64,000 bases of DNA from Microvirga guangxiensis (lineage in GTDB: Bacteria; Pseudomonadota; Alphaproteobacteria; Rhizobiales; Beijerinckiaceae): contig NZ_FMVJ01000003.1 of NCBI RefSeq assembly GCF_900102135.1, positions 372,001-436,000 on the forward strand, written 5' to 3'. The translations under genes were made by a program, and so were the position numbers. The notes beneath the pieces were generated by a model. That model was not told the origin of the DNA. It saw only the letters and a list, made by a program, of their open reading frames with translations, and did not search any database. The stretch's first letter is position 1. Each line of letters begins with the position of its first letter. This document shows positions 24,965 through 33,517 of this stretch, piece after piece.

Positions 24965-26464
24965 ATGTTCAGGTCAGCACTGCGCGGTACGTTGAGCGCG
25001 GGTTTCATGGTAGCCGCGATGGCTGCCGCTTCGGCTCAGGTTCTGGAAATCGGCGCGGATCTCAGCCCGACCGGCCTCGATCCCCATCTCATCACCGCTT
25101 TTCCGAGCTTCATGGTGGTGAACGGCAATATCTACGAGGGCCTGACCGCCATCGACAAGGATCTGAAGACCGTTCCGAGCCTTGCCGAATCCTGGACCGT
25201 GTCGGAGGACGGCAAGTCCTATACCTTCAAGCTGCGCTCGGGCGTGAAATTCCACGATGGCTCGCCCATGGAGGCGGCAGACGTGGTGGCTTCCGTGAAG
25301 CGTCTCCTGAGCAAGGACATTGCTTCGCCGCTCGCAAGCCGCCTCTCGGCGGTCGAGAGCGCCAACGCGGTCGACGCGCAGACCGTCGAGCTGAAGCTGA
25401 AAGAGCCATCTGCGGCGCTTCTCAGCTCGCTTTCGACGATTGCCATCGTGCCGCGTTCCATGGAGACGAACAAGGACGCGCTTCAGAAGACGCCTGTCGG
25501 CACTGGCCCATTCAAGTTCCAGGAATGGCAGCCCAACGGCTACATCCTTCTCTCGAAGAACGATGCCTATTGGGAGAAGGGGCTTCCGAAGCTTTCCGGC
25601 CTCAAGTTCAACATCGTCCCTGAATCGGCGACCCGTCAGGTCGGCCTCACCAACGGCCAGTACGCGCTTTTGCCCAATATCGATGCGGCGACCGCCCTTC
25701 AGCTCAAAGGCAAGCCGAACGTGAAGCTCGCCGAGACCATGGATCTCGCCTACACGCTGATCGGCCTGAACGTATCGAAGCCGCCCTTCGACAACCCGAA
25801 GGTGCGTGAGGCCGTGAATTACGCCATCAATCGCCAGGAGATCGTGGACGCGGCTCTTTTCGGTGCAGGCGTTCCAGGCGGTCCTCTCTCTCCTGCGCTC
25901 AAGTCCTGGGCGCTCGATGTGAAGGAATTCAGCTGCTACGCGCACGATCCTGCGAAGGCCCAGGCGCTTCTGAAGGAAGCGGGCATCACGACGCCGGTTG
26001 CGGTTTCCATGAAGGTGCTGCCGCGCCAGGACATCAAGGATGTGGCGCAGGTGGTGCAGGAGCAAATGAACAAGGCTGGCTTCAAGGTTGAGCTCATCAA
26101 CCAGGAGCAAGGCCAGTTCATCCAGGATTGGCGCAACAGCAATTTCGACATGTTCGCCTCCATCAATGCAGGCCAGCCCGATCCGGACGAGTACTTCTAC
26201 CGCACCTTCCGCACAGGCGGATCGACCAACGTGTTCAAGTACTCGGATGCGGAGATCGACAGCCTGCTCGACAAGGCGCGCACCCTGACGGACCAGGCCG
26301 AGCGCAAGAAGGCTTACGATCAGGTGCAGAAGAAGCTGGCCTGCTCGGGTCCGGTCGCGCACTTGGCCTATGGCACCCTGTTCTCGGCCATGAGCGACAA
26401 GCTCAAGGGTTATGACGTCATGCCGAATCGCTCGCTGATGATGCTGCGCGGCGCATCCTACTAA
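24965..26464 (+). CDS. Peptide-type ABC transporter substrate-binding protein (SBP_bac_5)
   Basis: A 499-residue periplasmic binding protein with a signal peptide (MFRSALRG, hydrophobic to AAASAQ). The family signature LAESWTVSEDGKSYTFKLR with VKFHDGSPMEAADVVAS is clear. Homologues bind oligopeptides, nickel, sugars or murein peptides. The location beside anmK and murQ suggests an anhydro-muropeptide or amino sugar ligand, by context only. GGAGGA lies 10 bases before the ATG. Two permease genes follow after a terminator-like hairpin, which would keep the binding protein in excess. Confidence 0.88.
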   Translation: MFRSALRGTLSAGFMVAAMAAASAQVLEIGADLSPTGLDPHLITAFPSFMVVNGNIYEGLTAIDKDLKTVPSLAESWTVSEDGKSYTFKLRSGVKFHDGSPMEAADVVASVKRLLSKDIASPLASRLSAVESANAVDAQTVELKLKEPSAALLSSLSTIAIVPRSMETNKDALQKTPVGTGPFKFQEWQPNGYILLSKNDAYWEKGLPKLSGLKFNIVPESATRQVGLTNGQYALLPNIDAATALQLKGKPNVKLAETMDLAYTLIGLNVSKPPFDNPKVREAVNYAINRQEIVDAALFGAGVPGGPLSPALKSWALDVKEFSCYAHDPAKAQALLKEAGITTPVAVSMKVLPRQDIKDVAQVVQEQMNKAGFKVELINQEQGQFIQDWRNSNFDMFASINAGQPDPDEYFYRTFRTGGSTNVFKYSDAEIDSLLDKARTLTDQAERKKAYDQVQKKLACSGPVAHLAYGTLFSAMSDKLKGYDVMPNRSLMMLRGASY

Positions 26465-26475
26465 CTTTGTGTCTT

Positions 26476-26508
26476 GCACCGGCGCGGATCGTCTGCGCCG
26501 GTGCTTTT
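26476..26508 (+). terminator. Intra-operon terminator after the binding protein gene
   Basis: GCACCGGCGC (26476-26485) and GCGCCGGTGC (26495-26504) form a perfect 10-base stem followed by TTTTCTTTTT. It lies between the binding protein and the first permease, as is common where the binding protein must be made in greater amount. Confidence 0.85.
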
Positions 26509-26533
26509 CTTTTTCGGGAGAGCTGGGTTTTCC

Positions 26534-27481
26534 ATGAATCGCGTTCTGCTCGCGCGTCTGGTCGATCTCGTCGTCGTGCTTTTCGGCGTATCGGTCATCG
26601 TATTCCTGATGATCCGTCTGATCCCCGGCGATGCGGTCGCGATCATGCTGGGGGCCAATACCGAGATCACGCCCGAGCGGATGGCGGAGCTCAACCGGCG
26701 CGTCGGTCTGGATCGACCGATCATCGAGCAATACCTTCTCTGGGCCGGTTCGGGCTTGCGCGGCGATTTCGGAACGTCGCTCTGGACGGGACGTCCGGTC
26801 GCCACGGAAATTCTCATTCATCTCTGGCCGACTCTCGAGCTGACCTTCCTCGCCCTCGTCATCGGCGCCGTTCTGGCGGTTCCTGTCGGATGCCTGATGG
26901 CCCAGACGCGCGGAGGCGCTGCCGATGTCGCCATGCGCATCGGGGCCATTGCAGGGCTTACGATCCCGTCCTTCTGGCTCGGGATCGTCATGATCCTGCT
27001 TTTGTCTTCATGGGCGCCGAGCTTTGCTTCGCTGGGCTATGTGCCGTTCTCAGATGATCCCATCGGCAATCTGCAGCGCATGTTGCTGCCATCCATTGCG
27101 CTGGCGCTTCCGATCCTCGCCAATCTCTCGCGCCTCGTGCGCTCCGCCATGCTCGATGCGCTGGGACAGGATTACGTCCGCACGGCCCGCGCAAAGGGCC
27201 TGCCGGAGCGGAGCGTGGTTTACAAGCACGCGCTGCGCAATGCGCTCATTCCGTTTCTGACGAGCGTCGGCATCATGACAGGTTACCTTCTGGGCGGCGC
27301 CATCGTCGTCGAGCAGGTCTTCGCTATCCCGGGCCTGGGCCGCTTGATCCTCGGCGCCATTGCCGAGCGCAATTATCCATTGATTCAAGCGACGATCCTG
27401 GTGGTGACGGCAGGATTCGTCATCGTGAACTTTCTGGTCGACTTCCTCTACATGCTCGTCGATCCGCGCGTGAGGGCCTGA
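26534..27481 (+). CDS. ABC transporter permease, DppB/OppB type
   Basis: A 315-residue inner-membrane permease with six predicted helices. The EAA-type loop is ARAKGLPERSVVYKHALRNA, followed by FLTSVGIMTGYLLGG and VEQVFAIPGLGRL, the pattern of DppB-like proteins. The ATG at 26534 starts MNRVLLARLVDL, the usual beginning for this family. It pairs with the DppC-type permease three bases downstream. Confidence 0.9.
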   Translation: MNRVLLARLVDLVVVLFGVSVIVFLMIRLIPGDAVAIMLGANTEITPERMAELNRRVGLDRPIIEQYLLWAGSGLRGDFGTSLWTGRPVATEILIHLWPTLELTFLALVIGAVLAVPVGCLMAQTRGGAADVAMRIGAIAGLTIPSFWLGIVMILLLSSWAPSFASLGYVPFSDDPIGNLQRMLLPSIALALPILANLSRLVRSAMLDALGQDYVRTARAKGLPERSVVYKHALRNALIPFLTSVGIMTGYLLGGAIVVEQVFAIPGLGRLILGAIAERNYPLIQATILVVTAGFVIVNFLVDFLYMLVDPRVRA

Positions 27482-27484
27482 GCC

Positions 27485-28309
27485 GTGAAATCCCTGGCCA
27501 AAAACAAGCTCCTCACCTTTGCTGTGCTGCTGGTGGCGATCCAGCTCATTCTTGCCTTCGGCGCTCCGCTGCTTGCGCCTTATGACCCGATGGCACAGAG
27601 CGTTGCGCGCCGCTTGAGAGGACCGACCGAACTCAACTGGCTCGGCACCGACCAGTTGGGGCGCGATGTTCTCACGCGCATCCTTTACGGCTATCGCACA
27701 TCCCTTATCGCCTGCGTCCTCGCAGTCGGCATCGCGCTGTTCGCCGGTGGAACGTTAGGGCTGATGGCTGCCTATTATCGCGGTTGGCTCGACCGGATCG
27801 TCATGCGCATCATGGATGTGCTCTTTGCCTTTCCCGTCATGCTGCTTGCCATCGGCATCATCGCCGTTCTGGGCCCGCACACATTCAGCGCCGCGACCGC
27901 CATTGCGGTGGTCTATACGCCGATTTTCGCGAGGCTCTTGCGCGGTCCGGCGCTCGTTCTCTGCGAAAGCGAGTTCGTGGCAGGCGCCAAGGCCATCGGG
28001 GCGTCCGATGCCCGCATCATCTTCCTGCACATCCTGCCGAACCTGGCTTCCGTCATTCTCGTGCAGACGAGCCTTCTGCTCTCCGCCGCCATTCTGGTGG
28101 AAGCTTCGCTCTCCTTCCTCGGCCTCGGCACGCAGCCGCCAACGCCTTCGCTGGGCCTGATGCTCTCGGAAGGCCGCAACTTCCTCATGCTCTCGCCCTG
28201 GAGCGCGATCTTCGCCGGGTTCGCGATCCTCTTCCTGTCCTTCGGCTTCAATCTTCTTGGCGATGCCCTGCGCGATACGCTCGATCCGCGCCTCAGAGGC
28301 CAGTCTTGA
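27485..28309 (+). CDS. ABC transporter permease, DppC/OppC type
   Basis: A 274-residue inner-membrane permease. WLGTDQLGRDVLTRILYG is the diagnostic DppC motif, and AGAKAIGASDARIIFLHILP the ATPase-contact loop; SLSFLGLGTQPPTPSLG ends the conserved part. The start is GTG at 27485, three bases after the DppB stop. No ATPase genes (DppD/DppF type) follow: the next gene is a GNAT. The importer must borrow ATPases encoded elsewhere. Confidence 0.9.
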   Translation: MKSLAKNKLLTFAVLLVAIQLILAFGAPLLAPYDPMAQSVARRLRGPTELNWLGTDQLGRDVLTRILYGYRTSLIACVLAVGIALFAGGTLGLMAAYYRGWLDRIVMRIMDVLFAFPVMLLAIGIIAVLGPHTFSAATAIAVVYTPIFARLLRGPALVLCESEFVAGAKAIGASDARIIFLHILPNLASVILVQTSLLLSAAILVEASLSFLGLGTQPPTPSLGLMLSEGRNFLMLSPWSAIFAGFAILFLSFGFNLLGDALRDTLDPRLRGQS

Positions 28310-28752
28310 TCGTTCGGGAAGCCCGGCTTGAAGACATCCCAGCCTTGTCGGAAGTCGCGGCGAGGTCCTATCGCGCAGGCTTCGCGTCGATCCTGGAGCC
28401 GGACGTGCTTGCAACGCGCGATCCTGCCTTCTTTGCGGAACGGTTCTCCTCAAGCTGGGAACGGGTGCTGGTGTCAGAGCGGCAAGGCGAGATTGCCGGC
28501 TTCCTGCTGATGACGGATGGCCATATCGACATGCTGTTCATGGACCCCGATGCAAGCGGGCAGGGCGGCGGCGCGCGGCTCCTTGAAGAGGCGGAGTCGA
28601 GGGGAGCGAGGAGCCTCGAGTGCTTCCACGACAACGAGGGGGCGCGGCGCTTCTACGAGCGTCATGGCTGGCGCGTCACTCGAGCCTATGAGCGGGACTT
28701 CGCCGGACGCCGCCGCAGCTTCGTCTTCTACGAAAAAAGCAAAGCGTCTTAA
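28306..28752 (+). CDS. GNAT-family N-acetyltransferase
   Basis: A 148-residue acetyltransferase. The start is TTG at 28306, overlapping the permease stop (TTGA), with AGAGG about eight bases upstream; it gives MIVREARLEDIPALSEVA, the usual GNAT beginning. The acetyl-CoA loop appears as DASGQGGGARLLEEAE, slightly changed from R/Q-x-x-G-x-G/A, and NEGARRFYERHGWRV is the C-terminal signature. Co-translation with the importer suggests it acts on the imported amino sugar or peptide; the acceptor is unknown. Its last four bases overlap the end of nagA on the other strand. Confidence 0.82.
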   Translation: MIVREARLEDIPALSEVAARSYRAGFASILEPDVLATRDPAFFAERFSSSWERVLVSERQGEIAGFLLMTDGHIDMLFMDPDASGQGGGARLLEEAESRGARSLECFHDNEGARRFYERHGWRVTRAYERDFAGRRRSFVFYEKSKAS

Positions 28753-29885
28753 GACAGCGCCTCTCCGCCGATCCAGGTGTCCTGCACATGCAGGCCTTCA
28801 TCGAGCAGAACGAGATCGGCGCAATAGCCCGGCGCAATGCGTCCATATTCGTGATCGAGTCTCAGGAAGGCGGCGGGGACGAGAGAGGCCATGCGCAACA
28901 CGTCGGGAAGCGCAAGGCCAAGGCGCTCCACGCTGTTGCGTACCGCGGCCGCCATGTCGAGGTCCGATCCTGCGAGCGTTCCGTCCTCCGTCGCGAGCCT
29001 GCCGTCCTTGCGATAGATCGTGCGGCCATGGAGCTCGAACGTCTTCATGTCCGTCCCTGTCACGGCCATGGCATCCGTCACCAGCATCATGCGCTCGGTG
29101 CCCTTGGCCGCTATCGCAAGGCGAAGGGCAGGATCGCTCACGTGATGGCCATCGACGATGATGCCGCACCAGGTATCGCGATTGTCGAGGGCTGCACCCA
29201 CTGGGCCGGGATCGCGCCCGGCAAGCGGCGGCATGGCGTTGTAGAGGTGCGTGAAGCCGCGAAGGCCATTGCGGAAGGCTTCCATCACCGTCGCGTAGTC
29301 GCTTGCCGTGTGGCCCGCGCAGATGAGAACACCTGCCGCTGCGAGCCGCGCGATGAGATCCATGCTGTTGCTCTCGGGAGCAAGTGTCACGAGCGTCCGG
29401 CCTTCCTTCAAGGAGGTAAGGATGTCGAAATCCTCCTCCTCCATCGGACGCATGAAGGCGGCGTTGTGCACGCCTTTCCGCGCGGGATTGATGAAGGGAC
29501 CCTCCACGTGGATGCCGAGCACCCCGGGAACACGGGTAGCGAGAGCCGCGCGCATCGCCTCGACAGCTTCCGCCATCTTCTCACGCGTATCGGTGATGAA
29601 GGTCGGCAGCAGGCCCGTCGTGCCGTATTTGCGGTGCGCTGCTGCGATGGTCTTGAGGCCTTCCACGGTGCGGACGTCGTTGAGCATGACGCCACCACCG
29701 CCATTCACCTGCACATCGATGAAACCGGAGGTCAGCAGGCCCGTCACCGCACGCCGCTTGACACCCGCGCCGAGATCTCGCTCCGGCGGAAGCGCGACGA
29801 TTCGCCCGTTCTCAATGACGACCGCGCGGCCTTCGAGCATATGAGTGCCGTCGAAAATGCGCGCACCTGTGAGGGCAAGAGGCAT
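28749..29885 (-). CDS. nagA: N-acetylglucosamine-6-phosphate deacetylase
   Basis: A 378-residue amidohydrolase that turns GlcNAc-6-phosphate into glucosamine-6-phosphate and acetate. FIDVQVNGGGG takes the HxH place in the NagA family (Q for the second His), GIHVEGPFINPARKG carries the metal-binding Glu, and AGHTASDYATVMEA and THLYNAMPPLAGRDPG the zinc His residues. VTDAMAVTGT holds the catalytic Asp. The ATG at 29885 shares its A with the stop of the SIS gene (TGATG), so the two are coupled. Last gene of the operon that begins with the BadF kinase. Confidence 0.94.
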   Translation of the reverse strand: MPLALTGARIFDGTHMLEGRAVVIENGRIVALPPERDLGAGVKRRAVTGLLTSGFIDVQVNGGGGVMLNDVRTVEGLKTIAAAHRKYGTTGLLPTFITDTREKMAEAVEAMRAALATRVPGVLGIHVEGPFINPARKGVHNAAFMRPMEEEDFDILTSLKEGRTLVTLAPESNSMDLIARLAAAGVLICAGHTASDYATVMEAFRNGLRGFTHLYNAMPPLAGRDPGPVGAALDNRDTWCGIIVDGHHVSDPALRLAIAAKGTERMMLVTDAMAVTGTDMKTFELHGRTIYRKDGRLATEDGTLAGSDLDMAAAVRNSVERLGLALPDVLRMASLVPAAFLRLDHEYGRIAPGYCADLVLLDEGLHVQDTWIGGEALS

Positions 29886-30937
29886 CAAACCGTCTCCGTC
29901 ACCTTGCGCAGGCGCGGAGGATTGTCCGGATTGCGGCCGCGCGCCAGGGCAATGGCATTCACGAGGGGGTAGAAGCTCTGAATCATGGCGATCGGAGCAA
30001 GATAGGGATGTACGTTGTCGACGGACGGCAGCATCACCGTTGCAGGCCCCTCAGCTGCGCCCGCCACCACGACGGGAACGTCCTGCTCCCTGAGCTTCGT
30101 AACGAGATCGTTCACGCCGCTCAAGGTCTCATCCCGCTGGCTTATCACCAGGATCGGAAAATGGTCGCCCGCGAGCGTCCAGGGGCCATGCATCAGCTCG
30201 GCGGCGCTCATGGCTTCCGCATGCACGCCGGAGGTTTCCTTCAGCTTGAGGGCCGCTTCCTGAGCAACCGCAAAGCCGACTCCGCGCCCCACGACGAAAA
30301 GGTTGTTCGCCTGGGACAGTTCAGGCAGTGCCTCCGACCAATCGATGTCGGCAGCCTTGGCGAGAACCTCCGGCAGGGTGTCGAGCGCAGCCAGAAGCTC
30401 CTTGTCCTGGGACCAATGAGCGACAAGCTGGAACCCTGCGGCAAGAGCAGCAATAAAGGACTTCGTTGCGGCAACGCTCTTCTCAGGCCCCGCATGGAGC
30501 GGCAGCACAACCTCGCAGGTGGAGGCCAGCGGCGAGGAGGTGTCGTTGACGAGCGCGACCGTCAGCGCGCCATCGTCACGCCCAGCCTGAGCGAGGTTGA
30601 GAATGTCCGGGCTGCGACCCGATTGCGACACGGCGAGGAAGAGCGCATCGCGCATGCGCGGGCGGGCTTCATACACCGATGTCACGGACGGGCCCACGGA
30701 GGCCGTCACGAGACCGGAATGAATCTCGAGCAGATATTTGACGAAAGTGGCGGCATTGTCCGAGCTTCCGCGTGCGCATGTGACCGCAAAAGGCGGCGGA
30801 GATGCGCGCAGGCGCTCGCCGAGATCGCGGCATAGGGCTGCATTGCTGTCGAGCAGGCGCGCCACGACCTGCGGTGCCTCGCGGGCCTCGCTCAGCATGG
30901 CGGTCATGGTGGAAGAAGAATTGTCAGGCGTCATCAT
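29885..30937 (-). CDS. SIS-domain glucosamine-6-phosphate deaminase/isomerase (NagB-II/AgaS type)
   Basis: A 350-residue protein with two SIS domains like the isomerase half of GlmS but no glutaminase half. The first phosphate loop is CARGSSDNAATFVKY with AVSQSGRSPD, the second VVGRGVGFAVAQEAALKLKE followed by EAMSAAELMHGP. Stand-alone proteins of this kind deaminate glucosamine-6-phosphate to fructose-6-phosphate (NagB-II). Position between GntR and nagA supports that. Starts at 30937 or 30934 (ATGATG) overlap the GntR gene by 11-14 bases. Confidence 0.88.
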   Translation of the reverse strand: MMTPDNSSSTMTAMLSEAREAPQVVARLLDSNAALCRDLGERLRASPPPFAVTCARGSSDNAATFVKYLLEIHSGLVTASVGPSVTSVYEARPRMRDALFLAVSQSGRSPDILNLAQAGRDDGALTVALVNDTSSPLASTCEVVLPLHAGPEKSVAATKSFIAALAAGFQLVAHWSQDKELLAALDTLPEVLAKAADIDWSEALPELSQANNLFVVGRGVGFAVAQEAALKLKETSGVHAEAMSAAELMHGPWTLAGDHFPILVISQRDETLSGVNDLVTKLREQDVPVVVAGAAEGPATVMLPSVDNVHPYLAPIAMIQSFYPLVNAIALARGRNPDNPPRLRKVTETV

Positions 30938-31706
30938 GATGGATCCGATCGGGCTGGCTAATGGTCAGCTCAGCCACGAAGTCATAGGCATCGCCCCTGT
31001 AATAGGACGAGGTGAACTCGACGACCTCGCCCGTTGCCGTGAACGAGCGACGCTCGATGTAGAGGGCAGGGCTTTGAGGCTGAACGTTGAGCAGGGAAGC
31101 CTGTTCCTCATTCAGCAGCACCGCATGCAGCCTCTGCAGGGCGCGAGTCGGCATGCAGCCCTGCTCGTGCAGCGCCGCATAGAGCGATTGTTTCACAAGG
31201 CTTGGGTCAGGCAGGAAGCGCGAGGGAAGAACCGCGTGCTCGATGGCCATGGGAATGTCGTTCGCCATACGCAGGCGATTGACGCGGCTTACGGTCTCGC
31301 CGGGAGACAGGCCCAGCGCCATCAACTCATCGGTCGACGCCTGGCCGCTTGAGCGGCTCAGGAGAACGGCGGACGATTGTAGACCGCGGGCCGACATGTC
31401 GTCGGTGAAGCTCGACAGGCGTGAGAGCGGCTGCTCCACGCGCATCTGCGGCGCGATGAATGTACCCGATCCCCAACGTTGAACGAGGACGCCTTTCTTG
31501 ACGAGACCTGTAATCGCCTTGCGCACTGTGACGCGCGAAATGCCGAGCTGCTTGGCAAGATCCCTCTCGCCCGGAAGCGCGTCATCGGCCTTCAGCGAGC
31601 CTTTGCGGACGGCATCCTCGATGGATTGCTGAAGCTGGAGGTAAAGCGGCGTCGGATTGTCCTCGTCCAGCGGAAGGGTGAGGGCTGCTGCGGCATGTTC
31701 GTTCAT
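30924..31706 (-). CDS. GntR/HutC-family transcriptional regulator
   Basis: A 260-residue regulator. An N-terminal winged helix-turn-helix (about 20-85) reads PGERDLAKQLGISRVTVRKA, followed by a UTRA ligand domain with EHAVLPSRFLPD and YIERRSFTATGEVVEF. Relatives NagR/YvoA and DasR sense GlcN-6-P or GlcNAc-6-P and repress amino-sugar genes. The ATG at 31706 overlaps the upstream kinase stop by four bases. The TGG-N9-GGWC sites at 22613, 24887 and 32615 are its likely targets, giving control of its own operon. Confidence 0.92.
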   Translation of the reverse strand: MNEHAAAALTLPLDEDNPTPLYLQLQQSIEDAVRKGSLKADDALPGERDLAKQLGISRVTVRKAITGLVKKGVLVQRWGSGTFIAPQMRVEQPLSRLSSFTDDMSARGLQSSAVLLSRSSGQASTDELMALGLSPGETVSRVNRLRMANDIPMAIEHAVLPSRFLPDPSLVKQSLYAALHEQGCMPTRALQRLHAVLLNEEQASLLNVQPQSPALYIERRSFTATGEVVEFTSSYYRGDAYDFVAELTISQPDRIHHDDA

Positions 31707-32584
31707 GACTGCCTCCGCGCCGCAGCGTTTCGTGCCAGAAGAATGGCTCCGTCCAAGGCATCGGCCTGAGGCGGTACGACCGCCTGTTGAATCGCCGGCG
31801 GCATCCATGGAAGCAGAGGTTCCGCCAAGCCGCCGAAGAGGCACAAGGAGGGCGCGCCGAGTTCCAGAAGACGCTCGGCAATGCGCGTGGCACCCCTAGC
31901 TGAATCTTCGATCAGGGCGATGGCCAGCGGGTCACGGCGGTTCGCATGATCGAACACCAACGGCGCATAGCGGGCATAGTCGCCGGGGCGCGCCGTGCCG
32001 ACCCAGTCGACAAGCACTTCGAGATCGTTCTTGAACTCAGCCAGCACCACATCGGAGAGCGGAGTGTAAGCAATGCGACCGTCATACGCCCAGACGCAGC
32101 GGCGCAGAAGCTCGCGCCCGAGGGCGGCTCCGCTGCCTTCATCTGAAATTTCAAAGCCCCAACCGCCGACATAACGGCATTGACCGCCCGTGCCGCCATA
32201 GCCGCAGGAGCCCGTGCCCAGGATCAGGATGGCCCCGTCGCCACCATTGAAGGCGCCGAGCCAGGCGGTGTGAGCGTCCGTGTCGATGGCGAAAGAAGCG
32301 AAGGGATGCGGGCGGGACAAGAGCCGCTCGACCGCGCTCGCCTGTCCGGCGCCTGCAGCCCCCATGCCGGCATGAACGCTTTTGAGGTCGCTTTCCTGGA
32401 GGCCTGCCTGGCTGAGAGCTTCCCGGCAGGCAGTGAGAATGGAGTTCCAGACCAGATCGGGATCGAGACGAATGTTCGACGGGCCGCCGGAGCCCTCTCC
32501 CAACAGCGTCCCTCGGTCATCGCGCAGCCGGGCACGGCATTTCGTGCCGCCGCCGTCGATGCCGATAAAAAGGGATTGGTTCAT
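31703..32584 (-). CDS. BadF/BadG-type glucosamine or N-acetylglucosamine kinase
   Basis: A 293-residue ASKHA kinase. FIGIDGGGTKCRARLRD is the phosphate-1 loop, LILGTGSCGYGG phosphate-2 and GWGFEISDEGSGAALGREL the family signature shared with GspK and NagK-type enzymes. It is the first gene of the GntR-SIS-nagA operon, so GlcNAc (to GlcNAc-6-P for NagA) is the more likely substrate here, leaving the other paralogue for MurNAc; the reverse is possible. The ATG at 32584 begins MNQSLFIG; a GTG at 32602 is less likely. Confidence 0.83.
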   Translation of the reverse strand: MNQSLFIGIDGGGTKCRARLRDDRGTLLGEGSGGPSNIRLDPDLVWNSILTACREALSQAGLQESDLKSVHAGMGAAGAGQASAVERLLSRPHPFASFAIDTDAHTAWLGAFNGGDGAILILGTGSCGYGGTGGQCRYVGGWGFEISDEGSGAALGRELLRRCVWAYDGRIAYTPLSDVVLAEFKNDLEVLVDWVGTARPGDYARYAPLVFDHANRRDPLAIALIEDSARGATRIAERLLELGAPSLCLFGGLAEPLLPWMPPAIQQAVVPPQADALDGAILLARNAAARRQS

Positions 32585-32614
32585 GGGATCAGGGGTTCTC
32601 ACGAAGAAGACGAC

Positions 32615-32632
32615 CAGACCGGTATAATGCCA
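32615..32632 (-). promoter_or_regulatory. Putative GntR operator C
   Basis: The minus strand reads TGGCATTATACCGGTCTG, matching operator B at 12 of 18 positions, including the GGTCTG end. It lies 31-48 bases before the kinase ATG at the head of the GntR operon, fitting autoregulation. Confidence 0.48.
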
Positions 32633-32815
32633 CTTAATATCCAGTTGGGGAAGGGGAGCGAGAGAACCATACCCAGGCCCCTAACGCCCAAGTTGCCTGC
32701 TGAGGTTGCTCATGGCTGAAGCGCAGCCCTAAAAAGCTGCGGTCCGGCCGGAGGTTAACGGAGGTCAAGCAATACCAGTATGAAGTCACTTAAGCCTTAA
32801 AGCTTAGAGGCGGCC

Positions 32816-33517
32816 TCAGGTGTTGGAAACCGCGGCGGCGATCTTTGCTCCAAGGGGGCCTCCAAGGATGGCAGAAGGCACATCCGACGCGACGACCTTT
32901 CCATCCGCGACAAACACCATCTGATCCGCAAGGTCGGCGACATCCTCGGGGGTATGGATCGTCATGAGGATTGTAACCGGACGCTTCCTGCGCAACTCGC
33001 CCACAAGCTGGATCATGTCGCGTCGCAGGCCAGGGTCGAGGCTGCTGAAGGGCTCATCGAGAAGGATCAAGGGGCGGCCCGAGACGAGCGCGCGCGCCAG
33101 TGCCACGCGCTGGCGCTGCCCGCCCGACATCTCTCCCGGCTTGCGTGTGTCGAAGCCTTTCAAGCCGACAGCGTCCAACATGTCATCGATGAGGACGCGT
33201 TCTTCGTCGGTCAGGCGTAGTGATGGGCGAAGGCCTAGGGCTACATTCTGCGCTGCCGTGAGATGCGGGAAGAGATTGTGGTCCTGAAAGACAATGGCGA
33301 CAGGGCGTTTGGCAGGCTCAAGAGGCAGTAGGTTCTGCCCTTCGAACGTGAGCGTGCCGCTTTCGGGCGTCTCGAATCCTGCAATCATGTGCAGCAACGT
33401 AGTCTTCCCACCGCCAGATGGGCCAATGACGGCACAGAGATCGCCCTTATCGACCCTCATGGAGTAATCGGCCGAGAAGTCCGGCCATGTGAGGCGGCAG
33501 TTTTCAATCACCAGCAT
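32816..33517 (-). CDS. thiQ: Thiamine ABC transporter ATP-binding protein
   Basis: A 233-residue ABC ATPase. Walker A GPSGGGKT is at 33-40, Q loop VFQDHNLFPHLT, signature MSGGQRQRVALARAL and Walker B LILLDEPFSSLD. Short length and gene order match ThiQ, which drives thiamine and TPP import with ThiB and ThiP. The ATG at 33517 aligns with the E. coli start; an upstream ATG at 33538 is possible. Either way it overlaps the end of thiP. Confidence 0.9.
   Translation of the reverse strand: MLVIENCRLTWPDFSADYSMRVDKGDLCAVIGPSGGGKTTLLHMIAGFETPESGTLTFEGQNLLPLEPAKRPVAIVFQDHNLFPHLTAAQNVALGLRPSLRLTDEERVLIDDMLDAVGLKGFDTRKPGEMSGGQRQRVALARALVSGRPLILLDEPFSSLDPGLRRDMIQLVGELRRKRPVTILMTIHTPEDVADLADQMVFVADGKVVASDVPSAILGGPLGAKIAAAVSNT

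Noticed and set aside
24974-26821. 615-codon open frame on the minus strand
   Set aside because: It is antisense to the binding protein and permease genes, Arg/His-rich and without any recognisable motif; a GC-bias shadow.
32722-32741. CGCAGC/GCTGCG hairpin near the thiQ end as a terminator
   Set aside because: It lies upstream of the nagK operator, without a T tract in the useful direction and not at the end of a gene.
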